From positions 1 through 33,361 of the forward strand of contig JADFGN010000013.1 in assembly GCA_022567695.1 (NCBI GenBank): DNA of 33,361 bases, in the 5' to 3' direction. This stretch comes from Candidatus Poribacteria bacterium. GTDB taxonomy: Bacteria > Poribacteria > WGA-4E > PCPOR2b. The notes under the pieces are model-generated. The model saw only the letters and a list, made by a program, of their open reading frames with translations. It did not search any database and was not told the origin of the DNA. The position numbers were made by a program, and so were the translations under genes. Positions 23,363 to 31,652 of the stretch are shown piece after piece (the first letter of the stretch is position 1; every line of letters begins with the position of its first letter).

Positions 23363-26300
23363 TCATCCCCGGATGTGGACACGCGAACTGCCATTGCCCA
23401 TTTTCTCAACAGCGATTTGCACGGGAATACGCCGCGTCAGCTCTCCAACATGACTGATAACCACGATGCTCTTGCCCGCCATCCGTAGGCCTTCTAGCGC
23501 AGAAATTGCGGTGTCAAGGGTTTTGGTGTCGAGCGTACCGAATCCTTCGTCTAGGAAAAGCGAATTGAGTTGTGTCCTTCCCCGGCTCATCTCCGAAAGC
23601 GCAAGTGCCAGTGAAAGACTTGCCAAAAACGATTCTCCGCCGGATAGCGTTTCTACAGGGCGTTCTTCATTCGCATTCCATTTGTCGATCACAACCATGT
23701 CTTGCATGCCCTTCACCTTCAGCCGGTAACGCCCCGTCAGGTCCTCCAACTGTTTGTTCGCCAAACGGATAAGGAAGTCAAACATGTGTTCTAGGGCGAA
23801 GTCGCGCAGGCTGTTTTGGGGCATGCAATCCTGCAGTCGCGCCCATCGATCGCTCTCTTTTCTGGCTTTCTCCAGTACAATTCCTTGTTCTTCACGTCTG
23901 CGGAAATTCTCCTCCAATTCACCGATTCGTTGTCTCAACTGTCCAATCTCCTGATCTGTGGACTGAATCTCACGATCGACGGTTCGTTCTGTTTCCTGAA
24001 TGCGTTCCATTACCTGCGAATCGAAAGGTTGGTCGGCGAAGTGCTTCTGCAACGACCTAACTTCCTCCTCTGTGGCGTGCCGTCGTTGCCGGTACGCATC
24101 AATTTCCTCCGTAGATTTTTTCATCCACGAATCATCTCGGAACGCCTGCTCGTGGGTTTCCGGTGACGCGAAACCTGACTCTTCGAGTGCAACCGAGTAA
24201 GTTTGGTGGGCGACATCGAATCTCTCCAAGCATTCAGCACAACGTGATTCAGCATTGTTATGGTTTGTATGTGTGTATGCCAAGGCGTTCTCCTTTTCTC
24301 GCAACGCTTCTTCAGCGTGATTTCGGAGATCGGTCTTCTCCTGAACCTTCGCCTCCAACTTTTGGATGGCATCTTCCGCCCTCAATCCGCCTGTCTTCGC
24401 CCGTGCCGATGTCAATAATTTCTCGCCCTCCGTCCGATAGCGGTTAATCTCCGCATCCGCATCCATCAGCCGCTTCTGCTCAGATTCCAGCTTCCGCGTG
24501 CCTTCCTCGATTCTGTCGCTGAGGCGATCAAATAAATGCTGTTTCTGATTCAGACGCTTTTCACGTGTTTTGACCGCATCGATCTGTGCGGCGAACCGAT
24601 CGATTGCCTCCTCCGGCTGAAGCGCAGCACGTTCAGATGCGAAATCGTCAGGCAACGATTTCCAAAATTCTGCCTCGATTTCCAGAATCTCGTCGTTCAA
24701 CGTCTCAATTTCTGCAATCAACGCTCGACGTTCATCTTTTGTGCCGACCAACTCACTTTTGACACGCTGAAGCTCACGTTCGTGGTCGTTGAGCCGTTGC
24801 GTAATAAGCTTCTGAGCGTTCGATGCTTCTGTATGCGCAGTCATTGCATCCCGAAGTTTGCGAATCGAGTCATCAGCGGCGTCAATCTGCCGTTGTAACC
24901 AATCCGCCTCAATTTCATTCTTCGGATAAACTTGTTGCCATTCCGTTTGCGCAGAGATGATGGTGGTCTCTAACTTTTGCATCCGTTCGTGGGATTGGTT
25001 GATTTGTTGCTCTAAATTTTGCCCATCCCCTTCTGTACGTATCCGTTGCTGTTGCATTTCGCTGAGCTTGTCACTTTCGGCTTTCAATTCCGTCTCAGCT
25101 TGCGACAGATTTTGCGATGCGAGTTCAACCTGCTTTTCGGCGTCGAGTTCTTTTTTATTTGCCCACGGGTGTTCCAGCGCGCCACATACAAGACACGGAT
25201 CTCCCTTATGCAGTTGCTGCCGTAAGGCACTCACATGGTTAGCCATGCGGGCAATTTCTCTCTCTGCTTCACAACGCTTGACCTTCTCCTCCGCTTGCCC
25301 GACGATTTCTATTTGAACCGCCAACTCCTGATCGAGGGAAATAAGTTTATCATTAATCGCACTTTTGTTTTCAATTATCTGCGCTGAATCACGCTGTATT
25401 TCATTGAGCCGATGGGCCGCGTCTTCGTATTTCCTTGCAACTGGTTGCATTTGTTGCGCTTGACGTTTTTGAACTTCCCATGTTTCTAGGCTTCCCTCAT
25501 CTTGTTGGGTTTTCAATTGAACTTCTGCCTGTTCCAGAGTTGTATCGGCATCGGTCTTTTCCGCGATGAGTTCTTCCCGTTCCTTCTCTAACTTTTCCAA
25601 CTGATAGCACAATCGCGTATGCTTCGACTGCGATTCTTTCTGGGCTTTCGACTTTTCTGCAAGAAATTCGCGCTTGCCGGTTAGCTGCACAAGGATTGCT
25701 CTGGCATCACCGAGTCGTTGATCGCTATTCTCTGGGAGTAGATTATCGCGCAGGAAGGCATTATCGGTATCAATCTGCTGCGCGAGTGCAGAACTCTCCT
25801 CCTCCTGTGAAGTCAACTTTCTCGACAGCTCGTTAATCTGTTCTTCAATGGTTTGCAATCCATCTTGTCGTTCTTTCAGTGTGTCAAATTGTGCTTGTGC
25901 CTTGATCTGTTCAGCGAGGGCAACGTTGTACGCCTCCATCTTCATTTCTCGCTCTTGCAGTACCGCCCGATACTGCCCATCAATTTCGGCGAACCCTTCA
26001 AGGCTCGCATCGTATTCGCGTTGTGCATGAGCTAAAGCACGTTCGGCTTTCTGAAATGCACTTTGTGCATCTTCAAGATCTTGCTTTTCTGACTGAAACG
26101 CCTGTCTTTCAGGACGTAATTTTGCGGAACGCCGAGCGAGTTCTAGCTCTGATTGTTTTTGATCGATCTCCGTCTGTTGGCTCAAGAGCTTTGTATGTCG
26201 AATTTTCACCTGAATGAGTTGTTCATGCAACCGTACACGATGAATTTCCCTCTCTTTCTCCGAAAGGATTGCCTGTCGTTTTTGTTGCAAAGATTTGGCG

Positions 26301-27016
26301 TTTGCCCCTAACGCTGTAAGCCTCGCTTCGGCTTCCTCGATCTCCTCACGGGTCGTGGCAGGGATGGCGTTGAATGATGCTTCTGCCTGCGCGTGCATGT
26401 TTTTCAAGCTCCTGACCTTTTCGTTAAGCACCTTTTTAAGTTGATCGTAGATAGCAATCCCCGTTGTGGCTTCGAGAATCTGACGCCGCTCTTCCGCCTT
26501 CGCCTTTAGAAACGCTGCGAAGTCTCCTTGCGCCAACATTACCGAGCGTGTGAAGGCATCAAAATCGAGTCCTAAAATAGATGCGATGGCGTCGCTTACT
26601 GTCAGCTCACTTATTCCCCGAGATTTCCCACGTGACGACAAGCGGTCGGTAATCAGTTCATGTGTATCCGTATTGATCAGTTTCCCCTCCGGTTTAAGTT
26701 CACCCCTTCGGTTCCGTTTGACACGCCATTCAGAGAGGTAACGGGTGCCATTGGCTGCAAAGAGAACTTCAGCAAATCCTTCCGTTTTGCCCTGACTCAA
26801 TAGATTCCCGGGATTTTGGTTACCGGTACTCGACAAACGTGGGGTCTTGCCGTACAATCCAACGCATAATGCATCGAGCAACGTCGTCTTGCCCGATCCG
26901 GTTGGCCCTGTGATAGCCAGCAACGAGGCATCATTTAGCGGCGAACTTTCGAAGTCGATTTCGACCTCTTGTCGAAAGCTATTCAAGTTTTTGAGGCATA
27001 ATTTGAGAAGTTGCAT
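23363..27016 (-). CDS. sbcC: Exonuclease SbcCD subunit C (Rad50-like ATPase)
   Basis: SbcC is the SMC/Rad50-type ATPase that with SbcD nuclease cleaves DNA hairpins and blocked ends. The N-terminal Walker A is TGPTGSGKTTLLDALC near residue 33. Two long coiled-coil arms flank a zinc hook, CLVCG, near residue 608. The C-terminal half has the signature LSGGESFLASLSLALALSEM near residue 1125 and Walker B SLFLDEGFGTLD near 1157. The length of 1217 residues is in the normal range. The start is strongly supported by AAGGAG seven bases before the ATG. Its partner sbcD lies upstream on the same strand, but a secreted LamG gene has come between them. Confidence 0.96.
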   Translation of the reverse strand: MQLLKLCLKNLNSFRQEVEIDFESSPLNDASLLAITGPTGSGKTTLLDALCVGLYGKTPRLSSTGNQNPGNLLSQGKTEGFAEVLFAANGTRYLSEWRVKRNRRGELKPEGKLINTDTHELITDRLSSRGKSRGISELTVSDAIASILGLDFDAFTRSVMLAQGDFAAFLKAKAEERRQILEATTGIAIYDQLKKVLNEKVRSLKNMHAQAEASFNAIPATTREEIEEAEARLTALGANAKSLQQKRQAILSEKEREIHRVRLHEQLIQVKIRHTKLLSQQTEIDQKQSELELARRSAKLRPERQAFQSEKQDLEDAQSAFQKAERALAHAQREYDASLEGFAEIDGQYRAVLQEREMKMEAYNVALAEQIKAQAQFDTLKERQDGLQTIEEQINELSRKLTSQEEESSALAQQIDTDNAFLRDNLLPENSDQRLGDARAILVQLTGKREFLAEKSKAQKESQSKHTRLCYQLEKLEKEREELIAEKTDADTTLEQAEVQLKTQQDEGSLETWEVQKRQAQQMQPVARKYEDAAHRLNEIQRDSAQIIENKSAINDKLISLDQELAVQIEIVGQAEEKVKRCEAEREIARMANHVSALRQQLHKGDPCLVCGALEHPWANKKELDAEKQVELASQNLSQAETELKAESDKLSEMQQQRIRTEGDGQNLEQQINQSHERMQKLETTIISAQTEWQQVYPKNEIEADWLQRQIDAADDSIRKLRDAMTAHTEASNAQKLITQRLNDHERELQRVKSELVGTKDERRALIAEIETLNDEILEIEAEFWKSLPDDFASERAALQPEEAIDRFAAQIDAVKTREKRLNQKQHLFDRLSDRIEEGTRKLESEQKRLMDADAEINRYRTEGEKLLTSARAKTGGLRAEDAIQKLEAKVQEKTDLRNHAEEALREKENALAYTHTNHNNAESRCAECLERFDVAHQTYSVALEESGFASPETHEQAFRDDSWMKKSTEEIDAYRQRRHATEEEVRSLQKHFADQPFDSQVMERIQETERTVDREIQSTDQEIGQLRQRIGELEENFRRREEQGIVLEKARKESDRWARLQDCMPQNSLRDFALEHMFDFLIRLANKQLEDLTGRYRLKVKGMQDMVVIDKWNANEERPVETLSGGESFLASLSLALALSEMSRGRTQLNSLFLDEGFGTLDTKTLDTAISALEGLRMAGKSIVVISHVGELTRRIPVQIAVEKMGNGSSRVHIRG

Positions 27017-27164
27017 CCGATCTCCTTAACTAATTTTCTCCCATTCTTGTCGATTGATTCCTGCTTTCCTAAGAATCCGCATGAGTAGGTTGGCGTGGTT
27101 CAAAATTGTCGTCCAAGGTCATTTTGTCAAAGGCAGAGAGTTGTCGAGAAACTAGAGAATATTC

Positions 27165-27956
27165 TTAACGACCTTTAATTTGTCCCCAAGTGGTAGCGAG
27201 TTTGTCTTTCGCATCAACGGCAAGCGTCTCATTCATCATTCTCTCAATGTCCGCTCCAGAGAGCGCGTAATTAGCAAGCGTCACTTCGTCGATGCGTCCT
27301 TGGAAGAATCGAGGGCAGCAACCTGCATTTTCGCCACCGATTTTGATATTTTCTCGATTGCTCCTTCCGATTCCGCCCTGCTTGATGATGCTTGCGTCCT
27401 TTTTACCGTTGATGTAGAAGTTTATTTCTTTGCCGTCCCAAACTACGGCAACGTGTGACCATTCTTTTATAGGCACCTTCTCACTTGATAGGTGGTATCC
27501 GGGGACTGCGGTTTCGTAGAAATAGTAGGCAATGCTACCACCGTTCGGCTCAAGCTGCATGTAGTACGATAGCTTAAAGAAAATAGTAAACTTATCCCCG
27601 GGCGGTTCGTTGGGATAAACCCAAGCCGCCATTGTCAGTGCTTCGTCGATGTCCACTTCGTCAGAGTGCGGAATCTCGATATACTGTGCACTTCCAACTT
27701 TGCCTCCAAATTCCAAGGCGTCACCGGAAATCCCTTCCGCCCACTTGACGTTGCCGGTAAATGTGCCAACTAGCCCATCAGTCGCATCTTCGGTTTCTTT
27801 GCCCTTCCCTTCGTCAAAATGCCAGATGTACATTTTTTTGCCAAGCTGTTTGACATTTCCTTTACCGCCAGCAGCAAAGCTAGCTTGACAAACGAACATC
27901 ATCGCAAAGATTAAAATTGCGAGATAGTGCCCACTTTTCAGAACTGTACTTTTCAT
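27165..27956 (-). CDS. Secreted LamG-domain (concanavalin A-like) protein
   Basis: An N-terminal signal peptide (about residues 1-28, ending ASFA-A) marks export. The remainder is a LamG/concanavalin-like jellyroll: YIWHFDEGKGKETEDAT, ALEFGGKVGSAQYIEIP, LTMAAWVYPNEP, EWSHVAVVWDGKEINFYING, and GRIDEVTLANYALS at the end. Such domains often bind glycans or proteins, though the ligand is unknown. The ATG at 27956 is preceded by GAGGAA. The C-terminus, VDAKDKLATTWGQIK (27174-27218), matches the end of the Kelch protein at 6684 at 11 of 15 positions. The gene lies between sbcD and sbcC in the same orientation. Confidence 0.88.
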   Translation of the reverse strand: MKSTVLKSGHYLAILIFAMMFVCQASFAAGGKGNVKQLGKKMYIWHFDEGKGKETEDATDGLVGTFTGNVKWAEGISGDALEFGGKVGSAQYIEIPHSDEVDIDEALTMAAWVYPNEPPGDKFTIFFKLSYYMQLEPNGGSIAYYFYETAVPGYHLSSEKVPIKEWSHVAVVWDGKEINFYINGKKDASIIKQGGIGRSNRENIKIGGENAGCCPRFFQGRIDEVTLANYALSGADIERMMNETLAVDAKDKLATTWGQIKGR

Positions 27957-28191
27957 TTTATATTCCTCATTATTGTATGTAAGTCGATTTTTCAAAATGC
28001 GTTCGGTTTCGACCGGGACAACTAACGCCACGCAGTTCCCACTCTCACCTACAGCATCATCGAAGTATGAATCTCGACCTACGATTACTGAGCATTAACA
28101 CTGAAAAATTCATTAGGGACAAATTCAATTCCTAAATAGTTTCTCTACAACTCTCCGCCAAAAATCAAGGCATCACTCTGATTCTTTCAGT

Positions 28192-29421
28192 CTATGACGG
28201 GTCTCCATCGGTTTGGGTTGAGGCAATGTGCGTCAACTCCGTAAATGTGTCTATCAACGTGGCGAGTTGCGATTCGTCAGTGCCTTCTGCGCTGTATTTT
28301 GTGCGATAGAATTCCTCGAAGATCTCTGCAGGGGATTTCGCCGAGATGTCCTCAGCAGAGAGATCGGCTTCACGCTGTTGTTCAGCCAGTTGAACTTCAA
28401 CAATCAATACATCGCCGCCCCGGTCTTTAAAAGCGTCACGAATTTCATCGCCGACCCCGAGGCGTGGTGCTTCAAGTGTGAGCTGCACTTCGATATATTT
28501 GCCCTCCCAATCCCCAGACATTGCGCCTACCATCACCTGATCGTAATTCCCTCGTACGCGGCATAGTGCCCTGAAGACGGGGATGGTGAGTTCTGTAAAT
28601 CGATCATCGTTTGATTGCCCAAGCTCAAGCAGACACACTTTCTTGTCATATTCTGCTTCCTTGAAAGTCATCGGTAGCGGTGACCCCGAATATCGAATTG
28701 GGTAGCCTGCCCCCTTGATTGCTTGCGAGCGATGCAAATGTCCTAGTGCGACATAATTCACATCCTTTGGGAAATCGCCGGCACGCACTGGCAACGCACC
28801 TCCAATCTGGATGACACGTTCAGATCCGCTTTCTTCACCGCCTTGAACCACGAGATGTCCCATCAAGAGTTTCGGTACATCCGCAGGCATCTGCGCAACA
28901 CAGTGATGATAGAGTTGTTTCATCGCTTCTCGATATCGCCTCGCCTTTTCGATTTCCGTCTCAAACGAAACGTGCGATAGGATTTCACTCTCCGATAGGT
29001 AAGGGATAGCCGCGATTGAGATGGCTGATACGCCGTTGTTCTCATTGGCTTCGTGGGAATTCAAAGTAATGATACACGCATCAAGTCCCGACTCGATTCC
29101 GCCAATGACATGGATACGCCCCATTTTGAGGAACTCTCGAGGCGCAGCTAAACGCCGAGGTGAATCGTGATTGCCTGCCGTAATCACCGCTTGGGCGTTT
29201 GTTTCATGGTATAATTGAAAGAGAAACCGGTAATAGAGATCTGTTGCTTCCGACGAAGGCAAAGCTGTATCGAACACATCACCGGATACGAGCAACACAT
29301 CAATCGCGTGTTCCTTAATCGTCTCAAGCAGCCATTCGAGGAATTGACGATGTTCATCAATCCGGTTGCGTTCGTAGAGTCGGTGTCCGATATGCCAATC
29401 GGCGGTGTGGAGAATTCGCAC
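28192..29421 (-). CDS. sbcD: Exonuclease SbcCD subunit D (Mre11-like nuclease)
   Basis: SbcD is the manganese-dependent nuclease partner of SbcC. The metallophosphoesterase ligands are all present: Asp8 and His10 in TADWHIG, Asp48 in SGDVFD, Asn84-His85-Asp86 in AGNHDS, and histidines in LLMGHLVV and ALGHLHRSQ. The start is a GTG at 29421 with AAGGAG eight bases upstream. The 409-residue length is normal. Normally sbcD directly precedes or overlaps sbcC; here a 792-base LamG gene and about 380 bases of spacer separate them. The divergent msrP begins 182 bases away. Confidence 0.95.
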   Translation of the reverse strand: MRILHTADWHIGHRLYERNRIDEHRQFLEWLLETIKEHAIDVLLVSGDVFDTALPSSEATDLYYRFLFQLYHETNAQAVITAGNHDSPRRLAAPREFLKMGRIHVIGGIESGLDACIITLNSHEANENNGVSAISIAAIPYLSESEILSHVSFETEIEKARRYREAMKQLYHHCVAQMPADVPKLLMGHLVVQGGEESGSERVIQIGGALPVRAGDFPKDVNYVALGHLHRSQAIKGAGYPIRYSGSPLPMTFKEAEYDKKVCLLELGQSNDDRFTELTIPVFRALCRVRGNYDQVMVGAMSGDWEGKYIEVQLTLEAPRLGVGDEIRDAFKDRGGDVLIVEVQLAEQQREADLSAEDISAKSPAEIFEEFYRTKYSAEGTDESQLATLIDTFTELTHIASTQTDGDPS

Positions 29422-29547
29422 AGATGATACTCCTTATGCGTATGGGTGATGAAACTCGTGAAATGAAATGAACCGAAGTGTCTAATAAAGTGTGTGACAG
29501 GATATATGAAAAATCCTTCGCTTGATGCGTCGCGTCAAAAATTAATA

Positions 29548-29576
29548 TTGATCTGTGCCTGAAATTTTGATATACT
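29548..29576 (+). promoter_or_regulatory. Predicted promoter for msrP
   Basis: TTGATC (29548-29553) and TATACT (29571-29576) are separated by 17 bases, with TGA preceding the -10. The predicted start is about 20 bases before the msrP ATG. The layout matches the other extended -10 promoters in the window. Confidence 0.55.
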
Positions 29577-29603
29577 GCAAATACAAATAAAGGAGATTTT
29601 CTC

Positions 29604-30566
29604 ATGCCAAACATCCATATTCCAAAACCTTGGGAGATTTCGGGGCGAGAGGTAACACCAGAATCGGTTTTTATGAATCGGCGTCACTTTCTCAAGGGGC
29701 TCACCGTTGCCGGCTTAAGCATCGCTGGCGCACCAATTCTCGGTTGTGCACAGAACTCGGATTCCGCAGCACCTCCGACGGATGCGCCAAAATTCGACGG
29801 ACTCAAACGCAATCCAGATTTTGCACAGGTGAATCGTCCCCTCACTGACGAAGCCGTCGCCGCGAAATACAACAACTTTTATGAATTCGGTGGCACAAAA
29901 TCCATCTGGAAAAAAGCACAAGCACTGCCAACCGAAAACTGGAAGGTAGAAGTTACAGGTCTGGTACGAAACCCGCGCACATACGACATGGACGACATCA
30001 AGAAAAAGTTTCCGCTGGAAGAACGGATTTATCGCTTCCGTTGTGTTGAGGCGTGGGCGATGGTCGTGCCCTGGACGGGGTTTCCCATGAAATTACTTAT
30101 CGACGATGTGGAGCCGACGGCCGAAGCAAAATTCGTTCGGTTCACTTCATTTTACGATCCAAAGATTACCAAGGGTCCGACCTTCAGCTTTTCGCGACTT
30201 CCCTGGCCCTACACCGAAGGTCTGCGCATCGACGAAATGGCAAACGAACTTGCGTTTTTTGCAGTTGGCATTTACGGACATGCCTTGCCCAAGCAACACG
30301 GTGCACCAATTCGTCAGGTGATGCCATGGAAGTACGGTTTCAAGGGAGCCAAGTCAATCGTTAAAATCGAGTTTATTGACCATCAGCCGGCGACGTTCTG
30401 GAATACGCTCCAGCCGAAGGAATATCTTTTTGAGGCAAACGTCAATCCCCAAAAGCCGCATCCCCGCTGGTCTCAGGCGACAGAGCGTATGCTTGGCTCC
30501 GGCGAAAGACTCCCGACCCTCCTCTACAACGGTTACGCAGAATATGTCGCTCAACTTTATGGATAA
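29604..30566 (+). CDS. msrP: Protein-methionine-sulfoxide reductase catalytic subunit MsrP (YedY)
   Basis: MsrP is a molybdopterin enzyme that repairs oxidised methionines in envelope proteins. A twin-arginine signal, NRRHFLKG, is near residue 25. The molybdenum-ligand cysteine is in YRFRCVEAWAMVVPW, and family segments YNNFYEFG, GAPIRQVMPWKYGFKGAKSI and HPRWSQATERMLGSGE follow. After the Tat signal an ILGC sequence could be a lipobox, which would tether the enzyme rather than leave it soluble. E. coli pairs it with membrane MsrQ, which is not adjacent here. AGGAG lies upstream of the ATG. The gene ends 15 bases from a convergent phosphatase gene. Confidence 0.94.
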   Translation: MPNIHIPKPWEISGREVTPESVFMNRRHFLKGLTVAGLSIAGAPILGCAQNSDSAAPPTDAPKFDGLKRNPDFAQVNRPLTDEAVAAKYNNFYEFGGTKSIWKKAQALPTENWKVEVTGLVRNPRTYDMDDIKKKFPLEERIYRFRCVEAWAMVVPWTGFPMKLLIDDVEPTAEAKFVRFTSFYDPKITKGPTFSFSRLPWPYTEGLRIDEMANELAFFAVGIYGHALPKQHGAPIRQVMPWKYGFKGAKSIVKIEFIDHQPATFWNTLQPKEYLFEANVNPQKPHPRWSQATERMLGSGERLPTLLYNGYAEYVAQLYG

Positions 30567-30581
30567 AGGGCGAACTTCTGT

Positions 30582-31007
30582 TCATAACCTTTGTATCAGG
30601 GCGTTAATTCCTCTCTCGGTTTCTTTGAGTGGGTCATATTCCGCTGCTGGAAACCCGTCATGAATATGCCAGTATTCAACTTTATCCACCCAGATTGGAT
30701 GTCGTTTCGAGAGATACGGCCGATGCTCCGCTTCTTTCAGAGCGATGATTAGATCTGCTTCCTCAAAGTCTACTCCTTGTACCTGAATTGGATATCGTGG
30801 TGCGTCTGTCAATTCGATGCCACGTTCTTCTAAAACCTTGAGGGCGTACTTTGACATGGGGCCAATGTTGTTTTTCTCTAAAGCCAAGCCCCTTGAGTCC
30901 GCTCTCCAGTTAAGCTTTGCTTGGACTGCACGTGAGTTGAATAGAATTTCCGCAAAGCGACTGCGGTAGTAGTTTCCGGTACACAGGAACAGAATTCTGT
31001 TTGCCAT
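30582..31007 (-). CDS. Low-molecular-weight protein tyrosine phosphatase family protein
   Basis: The 141-residue protein has the family's N-terminal phosphate-binding loop C-x5-R as CTGNYYR (Cys9 to Arg15), following the ILFL strand. The remainder fits the LMW-PTP/ArsC fold, with SRGLALEKNNIGPMSKYAL in the middle and an acidic candidate in YWHIHDGF replacing the usual D-P-[YF] acid loop. Cytoplasmic dephosphorylation of a protein or arsenate reduction are both possible; sequence alone does not separate them. It follows the membrane repeat protein by 14 bases on the same strand. Confidence 0.83.
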   Translation of the reverse strand: MANRILFLCTGNYYRSRFAEILFNSRAVQAKLNWRADSRGLALEKNNIGPMSKYALKVLEERGIELTDAPRYPIQVQGVDFEEADLIIALKEAEHRPYLSKRHPIWVDKVEYWHIHDGFPAAEYDPLKETERGINALIQRL

Positions 31008-31021
31008 TGGTATAATCTTCC

Positions 31022-31588
31022 CTACTTGCTGACGTCCATCGGACCATCCTTCTCCGAAAACAATTGTTTCACATTCCCCTCAGCATCAATGCCGGTCCAG
31101 ATACGCATCTGCTTCTCTTGGTCGAGGAAGTATTGACTTGCAGTCCCGTCAAGATCTGTGCCAATCCGAATGCGCTTTAGGCCGTTCTTGTCATAAATAG
31201 CTTGTCCCGCGCTACCCGCAGCGGTCTTATGGTTCCGAGGGAACGTCGAACTTGAAACCCGCACGACGCCTTCATCATCAAAAAGCCGTTGTCGTGCTGT
31301 GCCGTCTTGTTCAACGGCAATCCGAATCCGTTGCGTGCCTTTTGCGTCAAGGAATGTTTGAACGATTCCGCCTCGATAATCAACCCCAATCTGAGCACGT
31401 ATTGTACCCTTATCGTCTTCGATGCGGAGCTGTTGTACAGTTAGATTTTCAAATGTGTTTGTATGACTCGCTCCCATAAATAATAGTACGCTCCCGATAG
31501 CAATGGCAAGAACTTGAGTCCACCGGCATTGTCGCCATAAGCGACGGTTCTCTTGCTCGAGACGGTAAAAACGTTCCTCAATATTCAT
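31022..31588 (-). CDS. Membrane-anchored protein with short beta repeats
   Basis: A charged N-terminal helix (MNIEERFYRLEQENRRLWRQ) precedes one membrane segment (VLAIAIGSVLLFMGA). The outer part, residues 50-185, consists of about five repeats of roughly 24 residues, each with a D-x-x-G turn and an [R]-I-[R]-I strand: DDKGTIRAQIGV, DAKGTQRIRIAV, DDEGVVRVSSS, DKNGLKRIRIGT and a final DQEKQMRIWTGI. I do not recognise the family. The start at 31588 is supported by GGAGG; an in-frame TTG at 31603 falls in that site. It lies between the PQQ propeller and the phosphatase genes and may be co-transcribed with them. Confidence 0.72.
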   Translation of the reverse strand: MNIEERFYRLEQENRRLWRQCRWTQVLAIAIGSVLLFMGASHTNTFENLTVQQLRIEDDKGTIRAQIGVDYRGGIVQTFLDAKGTQRIRIAVEQDGTARQRLFDDEGVVRVSSSTFPRNHKTAAGSAGQAIYDKNGLKRIRIGTDLDGTASQYFLDQEKQMRIWTGIDAEGNVKQLFSEKDGPMDVSK

Positions 31589-31652
31589 GATATGAACCTC
31601 CAAAATTTTATTGAATTCGATTTGAATCGATAAGGATTTTGCAATCCTCCAG

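Noticed and set aside
27022-27120. Minus-strand open frame ending ILRKAGINRQEWEKIS just before sbcC
   Set aside because: It resembles coding sequence but is only about 30 codons, lacks a start with a ribosome-binding site and could be a remnant at most.
27957-28031. Longer LamG start at 28031
   Set aside because: The extra 25 residues precede a good ribosome-binding site (GAGGAA) and would bury the signal peptide.
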